Shown piece after piece: positions 26,537 through 35,174 of a stretch of 64,000 nt of DNA (positions are counted from its first letter, which is position 1; the number at the start of each line of letters is the position of its first letter). Source of the DNA: an uncultured Ruminococcus sp. (GTDB taxonomy: Bacteria; Bacillota; Clostridia; Oscillospirales; Acutalibacteraceae); NCBI GenBank assembly GCA_902799245.1, contig CADBZY010000002.1, positions 62,001 to 126,000 of the forward strand. Direction: 5' to 3'. The translations under genes and the position numbers were made by a program. The notes under the pieces were generated by a model, which made no database searches, was not told the DNA's origin, and saw only the letters and a list, made by a program, of their open reading frames with translations.

Positions 26537-26579
26537 AAGGGCACAGCCCTTCCGACGTTATTCATTATTCATTTTTCAG
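26537..26579 (-). repeat. Dispersed hairpin repeat, copy A
   Basis: On the minus strand: ATGAATAATGAATAACGTCGG, here split as ATGAATAATGAATAACG then TCGG, followed by the hairpin AAGGGC-TGT-GCCCTT (26551-26537). It lies 26 bases upstream of the ankyrin ATG. Same family as copies at 31504, 38613 and 47509. Confidence 0.8.
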
Positions 26580-26593
26580 TCTTAAGTCTTCAG

Positions 26594-27448
26594 TTAGCGT
26601 AGCGCATGTGAGCACTCCTTATAGTACCGCATCATCGCAGCAGCATCATCGGTCTGTGTGCCTGCCGATTCGCATATGACGGAAGGACTCATATCGCGCA
26701 AAATGAATTGCTCGATAAGCGGCTCGAACTGCGGACCGTAGATTTCATCGGCAAAGGTGAGATGTCGCTTCTCGCCGCCTGCGGTGTATTCGATTTTGCT
26801 GAAATGTATATGCATATTGCGCAGACGGTCAATGCCGAGCGTGTTCCCGATTTCGTCAAGTGCCTTGACATAATCCATAGTTCCTTGCATACGGCTGTTG
26901 AGATGCCCGAAATCCACACAGGGAATAAAGCGCTCGTCAATCGTGCAGAATTCCAGCACTTCGCTCAGATCGCCGAGCTGGTTAATCTTGCCCATGACTT
27001 CGGGGCAGATATGGATATTTTCTAATCCCTGTTCGTCGAGATAATCCTGCGCCGCCTTAAGGGTCACTTTGGCAAACGCTGTCGCCTCTTCGCGGCTCTT
27101 TTTGCCAAGACCTCCGGGATGTACCACAATTCTGTCGGCGCCCATCCAGTCGGCGGCCTGTGCGCTCTGGAATATGTAATGGATGGAATTGAGCCTCTTT
27201 TCCTCCTCGGCGGAAGCCAGGGATATGAAGTACGGCGCGTGAATGGAGAGCTTTATGCCGCACCTGTCGGCTGTTTCTTTGAAAATACGGGCCTTTGGCT
27301 CTTTCACCATTACGCCGCGGCCGCACTGGTATTCAAACGCGGTAAGCCCCTGGGCGGCTAACCATTCAATCAGTTTTTCGGTGGATTTAATCTTTTCGGC
27401 TGCCGACCGTTCGCAGCTGCCGGCAGGGCCGAACAATGCGTTTCCCAT
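26594..27448 (-). CDS. TIM-barrel protein related to AP endonuclease IV
   Basis: 284 residues. The pattern LSIHAPYFISLAS, DRIVVHPGG, CPEVMGK, CVDFGHLNSR and NMHIHFSKIEY follows the strand order of endonuclease IV (Nfo), whose three-zinc site cleaves abasic DNA. Several classic Nfo residues differ: the CLDTCH motif is CVDFGH here and the NDSK...DRH region reads HFSKIEYTAGGEKRH. It could be a diverged Nfo or a sugar-isomerase-like TIM barrel. GGAGG precedes the ATG, and it follows the yqeG-like gene by six bases. Confidence 0.75.
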   Translation of the reverse strand: MGNALFGPAGSCERSAAEKIKSTEKLIEWLAAQGLTAFEYQCGRGVMVKEPKARIFKETADRCGIKLSIHAPYFISLASAEEEKRLNSIHYIFQSAQAADWMGADRIVVHPGGLGKKSREEATAFAKVTLKAAQDYLDEQGLENIHICPEVMGKINQLGDLSEVLEFCTIDERFIPCVDFGHLNSRMQGTMDYVKALDEIGNTLGIDRLRNMHIHFSKIEYTAGGEKRHLTFADEIYGPQFEPLIEQFILRDMSPSVICESAGTQTDDAAAMMRYYKECSHALR

Positions 27449-27454
27449 AGTTTT

Positions 27455-27943
27455 TTATTTCCTCCAGAATTTCATGATAAAGCGTTCACAGGCGCGTTTG
27501 AATTTGAAAAACTTCATGCTTTCCAGCTCATACGGCTCTGTCAGCACAGTGTAAGCGCCCAGCAGGTTTCCGCCTAACATATCGGTGAACAGCTGATCGC
27601 CGATGACGGCGGCCTCCTTCGGCCTGACGCCCAGCCGCGCGCAGGCACGTTTAAACCCGGAAGAAAGAGGCTTTCCCGCCTTGACCTCATAATCCAGTTC
27701 CAACAGATCGGAGAATTGGCTCACACGTTCCCCGTTGTTGTTGGATACCACCATGAGCATGAAGCCCTGCGACTTCATACGCGCTATCCACTCCGTCACG
27801 CCTTCCGCCGGAACGGGATTGTCGTGCGTGGTCATGGTGTTGTCTATATCGAGCAGCAGCGCCTTTATTCCGACAGCGTTGAGCATTTCAGGGGTGATGT
27901 CGATCATCTTGTCTATGCGCATTTTGGGTTTGAATAAAGCCAT
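27455..27943 (-). CDS. YqeG-family HAD-IIIA phosphatase
   Basis: 162 residues. HAD motif I is LLLDIDNTMTTHD, motif II is VVSNN, the lysine is in KAGKPLSSGF, and motif IV is VIGDQLFTDMLGG. IIIA-type members lack a large cap. YqeG in Firmicutes is broadly conserved and often near aroE/yqeH; related eukaryotic and bacterial proteins dephosphorylate phosphatidylglycerophosphate, so that role is possible but unproven here. GGAGG precedes the ATG. The rpsU terminator lies just upstream. Confidence 0.88.
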   Translation of the reverse strand: MALFKPKMRIDKMIDITPEMLNAVGIKALLLDIDNTMTTHDNPVPAEGVTEWIARMKSQGFMLMVVSNNNGERVSQFSDLLELDYEVKAGKPLSSGFKRACARLGVRPKEAAVIGDQLFTDMLGGNLLGAYTVLTEPYELESMKFFKFKRACERFIMKFWRK

Positions 27944-27963
27944 AGAGCTTCAAGCCTCCAATG

Positions 27964-28005
27964 TAAAAAAATGCAGGCAAGCCGAACGATCCGGCATTGC
28001 CTGCA
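27964..28005 (-). terminator. rpsU terminator
   Basis: TGCAGGCAA (minus strand, 28005-27997) pairs with TTGCCTGCA (27980-27972), followed by seven T residues. Confidence 0.9.
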
Positions 28006-28046
28006 CTTGATTTCAGAATTAGCCAAGCAGATTCCGAACGCCGGAA

Positions 28047-28226
28047 TTACTTATACTTGCGCTTTCTGGCTGCTTCGGACTTCTTCTTGCGGCGTACAGA
28101 GGGCTTCTCATAAGCTTCTCTCTTGCGAACCTCCTGAATGATACCCGAGCGGGCGCAAGACTTCTTGAAACGTCTGAGTGCGCTGTCAAGAGATTCCTTT
28201 TCCTTGACTCTGATTTCAGATGACAT
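28047..28226 (-). CDS. rpsU: 30S ribosomal protein S21
   Basis: 59 residues from the ATG at 28226, which has AAGGAGGG seven bases upstream; an in-frame upstream ATG lies at the promoter start region and is rejected. [40 protein letters not shown] and the basic end are typical. S21 is a late-assembling small-subunit protein near the anti-Shine-Dalgarno end of 16S rRNA. It is monocistronic here with a consensus promoter and its own terminator. Confidence 0.97.
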   Translation of the reverse strand: MSSEIRVKEKESLDSALRRFKKSCARSGIIQEVRKREAYEKPSVRRKKKSEAARKRKYK

Positions 28227-28285
28227 GTTACTTTCCCTCCTTCCGCACATTAGCAGAGCCACTCTGCTGATTGTGACTCTTGGAC

Positions 28286-28314
28286 ATTATACAACATGTT
28301 CAACAAAATGTCAA
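28286..28314 (-). promoter_or_regulatory. Predicted rpsU promoter
   Basis: Perfect consensus on the minus strand: TTGACA (28314-28309), 17-bp spacer, TATAAT (28291-28286). Confidence 0.9.
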
Positions 28315-28420
28315 GAGATTTTTCGGAGGAAAATGAATGTTTTTTTTAATTTTTTACAACCGAGGCAATCCGTACATTTTTTGCGGCGTACCGGGATAAC
28401 AACCTCTCTGCAAAAACCTG

Positions 28421-30826
28421 TTATTTTGCGACGATGTTGACCAGTCTGCCGGGAACATAGATTTCCTTGACAACGTTCTTGCCCTCCAGCAGTCCGGCGA
28501 TGGTCGGGTCAGCTTTGGCTGCGGCAATCGCCTGCTCGGAAGTGGCATCGGCGGGAATGTTGATGCGTGCGCGCACCTTTCCGGTGATCTGCACGGCGAT
28601 CTCGACGGTTTCGTCCACACACTTGGCTTCGTCGTACTCCGGCCATGTCTGCTCGACGATCATACCGCCGAAGCCCATGTTCTCCCAGATTTCCTCGCAG
28701 ATATGAGGCGCAAAGGGATCAAGCAGCATGAGGTAGATTCTGTATTCCTCTTTGGTGATGGAACCGCACTTTTCCACGTCGTTGAGCCAGGTCATGAGCT
28801 GCGCGATGGCGGTGTTGAATTTCAGCGTTTCGATGTCCTCGGTAACCTTCTTGATGTTCTTGTGGATCATCGACTCGAATTCGGGACGGATGCCGCCGTC
28901 GATAACCTTCTCCTGGAGGTTGAAGGTTCTGTCGAGGAAGCGCTTGCAGCCCTTGATGGAATTCGGCGACCACGGAGCGGCTTTTTCAAAGTCGCCCATG
29001 AACATTTCGTACAGACGCATGGTGTCCGCGCCGTAGGTATTGACGATCTCATCGGGATTGACGACGTTGCCGAGCGACTTGCTCATTTTGACGTTGCCTT
29101 CGCCGAGAATCATTCCGTGGCTGGTTCTCTTGGCGTAAGGCTCCTTGGTCGGCACAACGCCGATGTCATAGAGGAACTTGTGCCAGAAACGGCTGTAGAG
29201 CAGGTGAAGTGTTGTGTGCTCCATACCGCCGTTGTACCAGTCAACCGGCGACCAGTATTCGAGCGCTTCCTTGGAAGCAAGCTCCTTGTCGTTGTGGGGA
29301 TCCATATAGCGCAGGAAGTACCACGAAGAACCGGCCCACTGGGGCATGGTGTCGGTCTCGCGCTTCGCGGGACCGCCGCAGCAGGGACAGGTGGTGTTGA
29401 CCCAGTCGGTCATCTTGGCGAGCGGAGATTCGCCGTTGTCGGTCGGCTCGTAGGACTCGACGTCGGGAAGCAGCAGCGGGAGCTGATCCTCCGGCAGAGG
29501 AACATAGCCGCACTTATCACAGTGAACGATCGGGATAGGTTCGCCCCAGTATCTCTGGCGGGAGAAGACCCAGTCGCGCAGCTTGTAATTGACCTTTGCC
29601 TGACCGATGCCCTTTTCGGTGAGGAATTCGATCATCTTGGCCTGTGCGTCCTCCACGCTCAGACCGTCAATGAAGCCGGAATTGACAAGAATACCTGTCT
29701 CGCAGTCGGTAAAGGCTTCCTTCTGGACGTCCTCGCCGCCCTTGACAACTTCGATGATGGGGAGGCCGAACTTCTTGGCGAATTCCCAGTCACGGGTGTC
29801 GTGCGCCGGAACCGCCATGATTGCGCCGGTGCCGTAGGACACAAGCACGTAGTCGGAAATGAAGATCGGTATTTCGGTGTTGTTGACGGGATTGATGGCC
29901 ATCACGCCTTCGAGCTTGACGCCGGTCTTGTCCTTGGCGACCTCAGTGCGCTCAAAGTCGGATTTTTTGGAAGCGGCAAGCTGATAGGCCCTGACTTCAT
30001 CTATATTGGTGAGCTTGTCAGCCCACTTTTCAATGAGCGGATGCTCTGGCGAAATAACCATGTAGGTAGCGCCGAAGAGTGTGTCGCAGCGGGTGGTGTA
30101 AATCTTGATAGTGTCGCCGAGCGTGGAAGCAAAATCCACCTCCGCGCCTGTGGAACGTCCGATCCAGTTCTTCTGCTGCACCTTGACGCGATCGATATAA
30201 TCCAGCTCGTCGATATCGTCGATCAGTCTCTGGGCGTACTTGGTGATGGCGAGCATCCACTGGCTCTTGACCTTGTGGACAACCTCGCTGCCGCAGCGTT
30301 CGCAGACGCCGCCGACAACCTCTTCATTCGCCAGCACGCACTTGCAGCCGGTACACCAGTTGACCGACATTTCCTTCTTGTAGGCGAGACCCTGCTTGAA
30401 GAGCTGGAGGAAGATCCACTGTGTCCACTTGTAGTAGGACGGATCGGTGGTGTTGACCTCGCGCTTCCAGTCGAAGGACAGACCGAGCGCTTTGAGCTGG
30501 CTGCGGAAACGGTCTACATTCTTCTTGGTAACGATTGCCGGATGAATGTGGTTCTTGATGGCGAAATTCTCGGTGGGCAGACCGAATGCGTCCCAGCCCA
30601 TCGGATAAAGCACATTGTAGCCCTGCATACGGCGCTTGCGGCAGACGATGTCAAGGGCGGTGTACGAACGGGGATGTCCTACGTGCAGACCCGCGCCCGA
30701 CGGATAAGGGAATTCCACCAGCGCGTAAAACTTGGGCTTGGAATGGTCTATCTCAGCGTGGAAACAGCCGCATTCCTCCCATTTGTCCTGCCATTTTTTC
30801 TCAATGGCGGCAAAATCGTATTTCAT
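28421..30826 (-). CDS. leuS: Leucyl-tRNA synthetase
   Basis: 801 residues, normal bacterial length. It attaches leucine to tRNA-Leu. The class I HIGH motif is HVGH at residues 48-51; KMSKS lies at about 578; the CP1 editing domain is in between (about 220-420), and zinc-ribbon cysteines (CTGC...CERC) lie at about 155-185. The C-terminal anticodon and LeuS-specific domains are complete. The ATG at 30826 is chosen because AAGGA lies nine bases upstream; the ATG at 30835 abuts that site. No T-box fits in the 62-base gap upstream. Confidence 0.98.
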   Translation of the reverse strand: MKYDFAAIEKKWQDKWEECGCFHAEIDHSKPKFYALVEFPYPSGAGLHVGHPRSYTALDIVCRKRRMQGYNVLYPMGWDAFGLPTENFAIKNHIHPAIVTKKNVDRFRSQLKALGLSFDWKREVNTTDPSYYKWTQWIFLQLFKQGLAYKKEMSVNWCTGCKCVLANEEVVGGVCERCGSEVVHKVKSQWMLAITKYAQRLIDDIDELDYIDRVKVQQKNWIGRSTGAEVDFASTLGDTIKIYTTRCDTLFGATYMVISPEHPLIEKWADKLTNIDEVRAYQLAASKKSDFERTEVAKDKTGVKLEGVMAINPVNNTEIPIFISDYVLVSYGTGAIMAVPAHDTRDWEFAKKFGLPIIEVVKGGEDVQKEAFTDCETGILVNSGFIDGLSVEDAQAKMIEFLTEKGIGQAKVNYKLRDWVFSRQRYWGEPIPIVHCDKCGYVPLPEDQLPLLLPDVESYEPTDNGESPLAKMTDWVNTTCPCCGGPAKRETDTMPQWAGSSWYFLRYMDPHNDKELASKEALEYWSPVDWYNGGMEHTTLHLLYSRFWHKFLYDIGVVPTKEPYAKRTSHGMILGEGNVKMSKSLGNVVNPDEIVNTYGADTMRLYEMFMGDFEKAAPWSPNSIKGCKRFLDRTFNLQEKVIDGGIRPEFESMIHKNIKKVTEDIETLKFNTAIAQLMTWLNDVEKCGSITKEEYRIYLMLLDPFAPHICEEIWENMGFGGMIVEQTWPEYDEAKCVDETVEIAVQITGKVRARINIPADATSEQAIAAAKADPTIAGLLEGKNVVKEIYVPGRLVNIVAK

Positions 30827-30888
30827 TCGTATCATTCCTTCTCTAAAAAGTATAGCAATTTTAACGAAAAAACGGTTTGTATAAAATT

Positions 30889-31473
30889 TTAACTCAATTT
30901 ACCCGATTTGTCAATGTATTTTTTGTAATATTCCTCCCGCAGGATTCCATAAAACGCGCGGTCGTTGATGCCCTGGTTGTTCCAGCCAGACTGACGGAGG
31001 GTGCCTTCGTAGGTCATGCCGCATTTGAGCATGACCCTGCCGGATTTGGGATTGTTTACGTCGTGACAGGATTCAATGCGGTTTGTGCCTACTTCCTCAA
31101 AGAAGAATTTCATGACAGCGGCAAGAGCCTCGGGCATAATTCCCTGTCCCCACCATTTGCTTCCTAAGCAGTAGCCGATGTGGGCAAGCCGTACATCATT
31201 ATTGACATGCACCGCGCCGATACTGCCGATCGGCTGTCCGATTTCTTTCAGCTCGATAAACCATTCATAGAAATTGTCATTGGCGTATTCACCAAGCAAA
31301 TAAGAAATACGCCACTCAGCCTCCTCAGGTTTTGAATATGTCTGCCATGTCATGTACGGCGTCACCCTGTCGTCGCTTGCCCAGTTGTCAAACATAGCCT
31401 GCTTGTCCTCCGGACGGGCTTTCCTCAGAATCAGCCGCTCGGTTTCTATGGTCTGCGTTCCTAAATGATTCAT
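30889..31473 (-). CDS. GNAT acetyltransferase, RimJ/RimL type
   Basis: 194 residues. [22 protein letters not shown] at the start, [21 protein letters not shown] (acetyl-CoA pyrophosphate loop) and [21 protein letters not shown] are hallmarks of the RimJ/RimL-like group. Members acetylate N-termini of ribosomal proteins or small molecules; the target is unknown here. TAGGAGG precedes the ATG. A copy of the hairpin repeat lies 30 bases upstream, and leuS starts 62 bases downstream, so the two may be cotranscribed. Confidence 0.88.
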   Translation of the reverse strand: MNHLGTQTIETERLILRKARPEDKQAMFDNWASDDRVTPYMTWQTYSKPEEAEWRISYLLGEYANDNFYEWFIELKEIGQPIGSIGAVHVNNDVRLAHIGYCLGSKWWGQGIMPEALAAVMKFFFEEVGTNRIESCHDVNNPKSGRVMLKCGMTYEGTLRQSGWNNQGINDRAFYGILREEYYKKYIDKSGKLS

Positions 31474-31503
31474 TATGGTTTCCTCCTAAAAACATTCTAT
31501 TCC

Positions 31504-31543
31504 AAGCGCGAAGCGCTTCCTTAGCTATTCGTTATTCACCATT
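31504..31543 (-). repeat. Dispersed hairpin repeat, copy B
   Basis: On the minus strand AATGGTGAATAACGAATAGC, a short joint, then the hairpin AAGCGC-TTC-GCGCTT (31518-31504), 30 bases before the acetyltransferase ATG. It lies just past the rsfS terminator and is a shortened version of copies C and D. Confidence 0.8.
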
Positions 31544-31549
31544 AAATAA

Positions 31550-31605
31550 CAAAATGCGGCTTCCCACAGGGCATCAAGCCAAATCCATGAGGTAGCCGCA
31601 TTTTG
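31550..31605 (-). terminator. rsfS terminator
   Basis: CAAAATGCGGCT (minus strand, 31605-31594) pairs with AGCCGCATTTTG (31561-31550); the stem carries its own A and T runs and ends in TTTTGTTATTT. Confidence 0.85.
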
Positions 31606-31626
31606 GATAAGTTCGTAAATAATCAA

Positions 31627-31974
31627 TCAGTCGAAATCAAGCGTGAGCTTCTTGCCGTCCTGCCAGAGTCTTTCCAGATCGTAAAATTCTCTGGCTTCCT
31701 CGCTGAATACATGCACCACAACGCTGCCGTAGTCCAGCACAATCCAGGAATTGGTGCCGTGACCCTCGATGTGGTCGGGGAGAATCTCCTCCTGCTTGAG
31801 CTTGAATTCCACCTCGTCGGCCAGCGCCTTGACGTGAGTGGAGCTGCTGCCGGTGGCAATTACGAAATAATCCGCAAGCGATGTTACCTCACTGACATAA
31901 ATCACAGACAAATCCTGTGCTATCTTGTCGCTGAGTATCTTTGCGCACTTAAGTGCAAGATCCTTTGATTCCAT
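31627..31974 (-). CDS. rsfS: Ribosomal silencing factor RsfS
   Basis: 115 residues, the normal length. RsfS binds ribosomal protein L14 and blocks subunit joining during starvation. The core DYFVIATGSSSTHVKALADEV and the closing GTNSWIVLDYGSVVVHVF...REFYDLERLW are near-consensus. AAGGAG precedes the ATG. It is the last gene of the yhbY-nadD-yqeK-LCP-rsfS operon, a standard Firmicutes arrangement, and a terminator follows. Confidence 0.96.
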   Translation of the reverse strand: MESKDLALKCAKILSDKIAQDLSVIYVSEVTSLADYFVIATGSSSTHVKALADEVEFKLKQEEILPDHIEGHGTNSWIVLDYGSVVVHVFSEEAREFYDLERLWQDGKKLTLDFD

Positions 31975-32003
31975 TCATTCAATCTCCTTCATTAGTTGTG
32001 TAA

Positions 32004-33575
32004 TCAATATCCCAGATCGGGGAAGTCGAGATCCTCTACCGTCAGCTTGTCACTGTACGGGAGAAGGTATTGGTTGATCTCCTCAACTGCCTGTTCCTCG
32101 TCGCATATGTAGTAGGACGGATGCGGCTTTACCCAGCGATCATGCCCCGGCAGTTCGAACATATGCAGACTGTCAGACCCGCATTTCTTGACCGGCGCAA
32201 TGAAGGAACGTATTTCCTCCAGGCTCATATCGGTCTTGAAATTGCCGTATGCCGCTGTCAGTATCTTCAAAGCCTCGACCGAGCTCATCTTGTCCACTTT
32301 CTCGAACAGGGATTTGATCAGCCTGCGCTGTCCCTTGACTCTTCCGAGATCGCCGTTTGCGTAATTCTTGCGTGTACGCATGTATTTCAGAGCGGTTGCG
32401 CCGTCGAGATGATTCAGTCCGGCGGGAAGCGTGATGAAGGTTTTCTTGTTCGGGTAGACCTTCATTTCTTCCTCGAGGTATATATCCACGCCGCCCATGG
32501 CGTCAATCACCTTTTCAAAGCCCTCAAAATCAAACAGCACGTAATGATCTACCGGCAGACTCAGCCGCTTGTTGATCACACGTATGACGGCATTGATATT
32601 GCTCTCGGTGCGTTCGGTAATTCCGGTGCCGCAGACGGTGTGTGTATCGGACTGAATCTCCTCATCCGCTACTTCCTTTCCGCACTTTTCACACCAGTTG
32701 ACGGTCTTGGGCGTTTTATAAACCGCGTTGATCTTGCCTCTGCCTACGCTGTCCGATCCGACATAGGTATCGCGCGGAATCTGCATGACGTTCATCTTGT
32801 GCGCCGCGTTGTCAAAGCACATCAGCCATATACAGTCCGTCAGTTTCTGGCTCTTGTCAACGCCAATAATGAGAAAATACGTCACCTTATCTTTGTTCTG
32901 CTCGTCGGTGATCAGACGCTCCTGTATCGCCGTTTCGTCAAGCTCCTTGCCATCGTCGGAGAACATGGTCTTGGAGGTGTACATGGAGCGCACACTCATT
33001 ACGCCCCAGATGATCAGCACCATTCCCAGAAGCGATGCGGCAATCAGCCTTTTGCGTCTGGTGCCGAACACCTTTTTAACAACGCCTCCCACGGCCATTG
33101 CTCCGAGATAGGCAAATGAGAAGAACTCTTCCTTTGCGGAACGCTTTCGCTTGGTCTGCTTTTTCGCCGTTTTCTTTTTGGCGGCAGGCTTTTTTTTCGG
33201 CTTTTTTTCCTTCTCTGGCGATACTGTCTTTTCGTCGGTTTTGGAAAGGGACGCTGTCTTCTTTGGCTTGACGGTGGACGGCTTCTTGGAAACGGTTTTT
33301 GCTTCCCCAGATGAAGTTTTCTTTTTTTTCGCAGCCGAGGAAGATGTCTTTTTCTTTGCCCCTCCGCTTTTGGCGGTCGGATGTGCTTTCTTCTTCGGCT
33401 TTGGCGCAGGCTGACTCTCATCCGTCGGTGCATCACTCGCTTGCGCCTTGCTGCCTAATGCAAACTCGCTCTTTCTGCCGGAGCCGAGCGGCAGATAGTC
33501 TCCGTCCCCGTCCTTTTTCTTATCCGTCACATACAGATTATCATATCCGAAAATGTCTTTACTGTCAAAAGGCAT
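32004..33575 (-). CDS. LytR-CpsA-Psr (LCP) family protein with long basic N-terminal tail and Cys insertion
   Basis: 523 residues. Residues 1-175 form a cytoplasmic tail, extremely rich in Lys, Ala, Ser and Pro at 58-146 (histone H1-like composition). One helix at about 177-196 crosses the membrane. The outer part is an LCP domain: LIIGVDKSQKLTDCIWLMCFD, IPRDTYV, GRGKINAVY, DHYVLFDFEGFEKVIDAMGGVDI, NGDLGRVKGQRRLIKSL. LCP enzymes transfer polyprenyl-linked glycopolymers to peptidoglycan. Between the KINAVY and ESNINAVIRV segments there is an unusual insertion with Cys295, Cys298 and Cys315. It is in the yqeK-rsfS operon. Confidence 0.9.
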   Translation of the reverse strand: MPFDSKDIFGYDNLYVTDKKKDGDGDYLPLGSGRKSEFALGSKAQASDAPTDESQPAPKPKKKAHPTAKSGGAKKKTSSSAAKKKKTSSGEAKTVSKKPSTVKPKKTASLSKTDEKTVSPEKEKKPKKKPAAKKKTAKKQTKRKRSAKEEFFSFAYLGAMAVGGVVKKVFGTRRKRLIAASLLGMVLIIWGVMSVRSMYTSKTMFSDDGKELDETAIQERLITDEQNKDKVTYFLIIGVDKSQKLTDCIWLMCFDNAAHKMNVMQIPRDTYVGSDSVGRGKINAVYKTPKTVNWCEKCGKEVADEEIQSDTHTVCGTGITERTESNINAVIRVINKRLSLPVDHYVLFDFEGFEKVIDAMGGVDIYLEEEMKVYPNKKTFITLPAGLNHLDGATALKYMRTRKNYANGDLGRVKGQRRLIKSLFEKVDKMSSVEALKILTAAYGNFKTDMSLEEIRSFIAPVKKCGSDSLHMFELPGHDRWVKPHPSYYICDEEQAVEEINQYLLPYSDKLTVEDLDFPDLGY

Positions 33576-33617
33576 TGGTCATCCAACCTTCCTTTCGCTA
33601 TGCTGAACTGAATACCT

Positions 33618-34211
33618 CTATTTCTTTTTTTCCTTCTTTGCGAGCATAATCTCATTATATGCGGCAAACGTATCCGGATGAATGGCCGTGTGTTCTTCTG
33701 CGCGCGCCTCTATTCCGAAGGCAAGTGCCTCTTCCATGGCGTATTCAAGGCTGACGTTGGACGCCTTGCGCATCTTTTCCACGCCATTGTAATCGCGCTC
33801 TTCCGAGGTGTAATCGGCTATATAAACGATTTTTTCCAACAGTGTCATTCCTGCTCTCGCGGTGGTGTGATAACGCACCGCGTTGACAATATCCTTATCC
33901 CTGATTCTGAGAACCTTTTTGACATAGACCGCGCCGGCAATGGCGTGCCAGAGCTTCGGCGCCTGCTGTTCAACTTCATTCAGCTTAACACCGTATTTTT
34001 CGATAATATCAAGCTGCTCTTTTTTGCCCGCGTCCTTCATCACATCGTGCAGAAGTCCGGCAAGCTCGGCTTTTTCCTCATCACAGCCGTATAGTTTGGC
34101 AAGTCTGACTGCTTCCTTTGAAACGTTGACCGAATGTTTGAAGCGATAGTCACCAAGACGTTCGCGGATATGCTGTGTGTAAAAATCTCTTTCTCTGTCG
34201 GTCAAGTCCAA
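33618..34211 (-). CDS. yqeK: HD-domain bis(5'-nucleosyl)-tetraphosphatase YqeK
   Basis: 197 residues. YqeK hydrolyses Ap4A symmetrically. HD motifs are RFKHSVNVSKEAVRLAKLYG, GLLHDVMKDA, LWHAIAGAVYVK, RYHTTARAGMTLLEKIVYIADY; the last His/Asp set completes the metal site. The start is TTG, either at 34211 (directly after the nadD stop, AAAGGA five bases away) or at 34205. The coupling with nadD, stop to start with no gap, matches the yqeJ(nadD)-yqeK pair of Bacillus. Confidence 0.92.
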   Translation of the reverse strand: MDLTDRERDFYTQHIRERLGDYRFKHSVNVSKEAVRLAKLYGCDEEKAELAGLLHDVMKDAGKKEQLDIIEKYGVKLNEVEQQAPKLWHAIAGAVYVKKVLRIRDKDIVNAVRYHTTARAGMTLLEKIVYIADYTSEERDYNGVEKMRKASNVSLEYAMEEALAFGIEARAEEHTAIHPDTFAAYNEIMLAKKEKKK

Positions 34212-34832
34212 TCAGTCCTTTCGTGAATTCTGTTTGCTGTAAAGTCCGTGCGCATAGATATACTTTTCCACGCCCGCCGGAACAAGTCCGTGAATTGACT
34301 CGCCCTCGCTAACCCTGCGGCGTATTTCCGAGGACGAAAGAACCATCTCGGGCAGGTCGGCGACAAGTCCTTCACATCCCACAGACTTCAGATGAAGCCG
34401 ATGGGCTTCCAGCTGTTCAAAAGAAACGCCGTCCCGCGGCATGGTGCAGAAGGTGGCGAGCGTTTTCAGGCGGTCGAAATCGTACCAGCTTTCCAGCGAT
34501 AGAAACATATCGGCGCCCATAACCATATAAATCCCGCAGCAGGGGTATTCTTCATGCAGCGCCGACAGCGTGATCACCGAATAGCTCTTTTGTCCGCTGC
34601 GCAGCACCTCAAAATCGTATGCCTCCAGCAGGCCGTCCGATTCCTCGGCCGCTATGCGGCACATTTCCAGTCTCTGTTCACCCGGCACCTCCGACGGCTG
34701 TTTGTGCGGTGGCGTACCCGTGGGCGTCATGAGAAACCGATCCAGTTGAAGCCTTTCGTTCCACGCCCTCGCAAGGTTCATGTGTCCGTTGTGCGGCGGA
34801 TTGAAGGTGCCGCCCAAAAATCCGATACGCAT
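34212..34832 (-). CDS. nadD: Nicotinate-nucleotide adenylyltransferase
   Basis: 206 residues. NadD adenylates nicotinate mononucleotide in NAD synthesis. The nucleotidyltransferase motif GGTFNPPHNGHMNLA is at residues 7-21 and the second phosphate-binding motif SSSEIRRRVSEG near the C-terminus. The ATG overlaps the yhbY stop by one base (TAATG), and the stop is contiguous with the yqeK start, so all three are translationally coupled. Confidence 0.95.
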   Translation of the reverse strand: MRIGFLGGTFNPPHNGHMNLARAWNERLQLDRFLMTPTGTPPHKQPSEVPGEQRLEMCRIAAEESDGLLEAYDFEVLRSGQKSYSVITLSALHEEYPCCGIYMVMGADMFLSLESWYDFDRLKTLATFCTMPRDGVSFEQLEAHRLHLKSVGCEGLVADLPEMVLSSSEIRRRVSEGESIHGLVPAGVEKYIYAHGLYSKQNSRKD

Positions 34833-35137
34833 TACTGCCGCCTTACCTTCGGCAGCTCGATGACGGGGTTTTCTTTATTCCTGCGGAAGAGCACGAACTT
34901 GCGCCCGATGACCTGCACCACGTCGGAATTTGTCTCGGCGGCCAGCTGCTCGGCGCACTCCCTCGCGTCAATAGGCGCTGTCTCCAACACCTTGCCCTTG
35001 ACAAGCTCACGGGCAGTGAGCGCGTCCTCTGTCTGTTTGACAATATTGTCCGCAAGACCGCCCTTGCCGACCATCACAATGGTGTCAGCGTCGGCGGCAA
35101 GCGAACGCAGAAAAGCTCTCTGTTTGCTGTTTAACAT
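34832..35137 (-). CDS. yhbY: YhbY-family (CRM domain) RNA-binding protein
   Basis: 101 residues from the ATG at 35137, preceded by CGGAGG; longer in-frame extensions lack a site and overlap the upstream VanZ-like gene. LNSKQRAFLRSLAADADTIVMVGKGGLADNIV holds the GxxG loop (GKGG) of the CRM domain, and VVQVIGRKFVLFRR closes it. YhbY associates with pre-50S ribosomes. It heads the yhbY-nadD-yqeK-LCP-rsfS operon. Confidence 0.93.
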   Translation of the reverse strand: MLNSKQRAFLRSLAADADTIVMVGKGGLADNIVKQTEDALTARELVKGKVLETAPIDARECAEQLAAETNSDVVQVIGRKFVLFRRNKENPVIELPKVRRQ

Positions 35138-35174
35138 ATTTAAATTGATCCTCCGTATATCTGATGACGGCCAA

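Noticed and set aside
30827-30888. T-box riboswitch before leuS
   Set aside because: The intergenic gap is only 62 bases, with no room for a T-box stem and terminator.
28703-30892. 729-codon plus-strand frame opposite leuS
   Set aside because: leuS is unmistakable on the minus strand; the opposite frame is a by-product of its GC-biased third positions.
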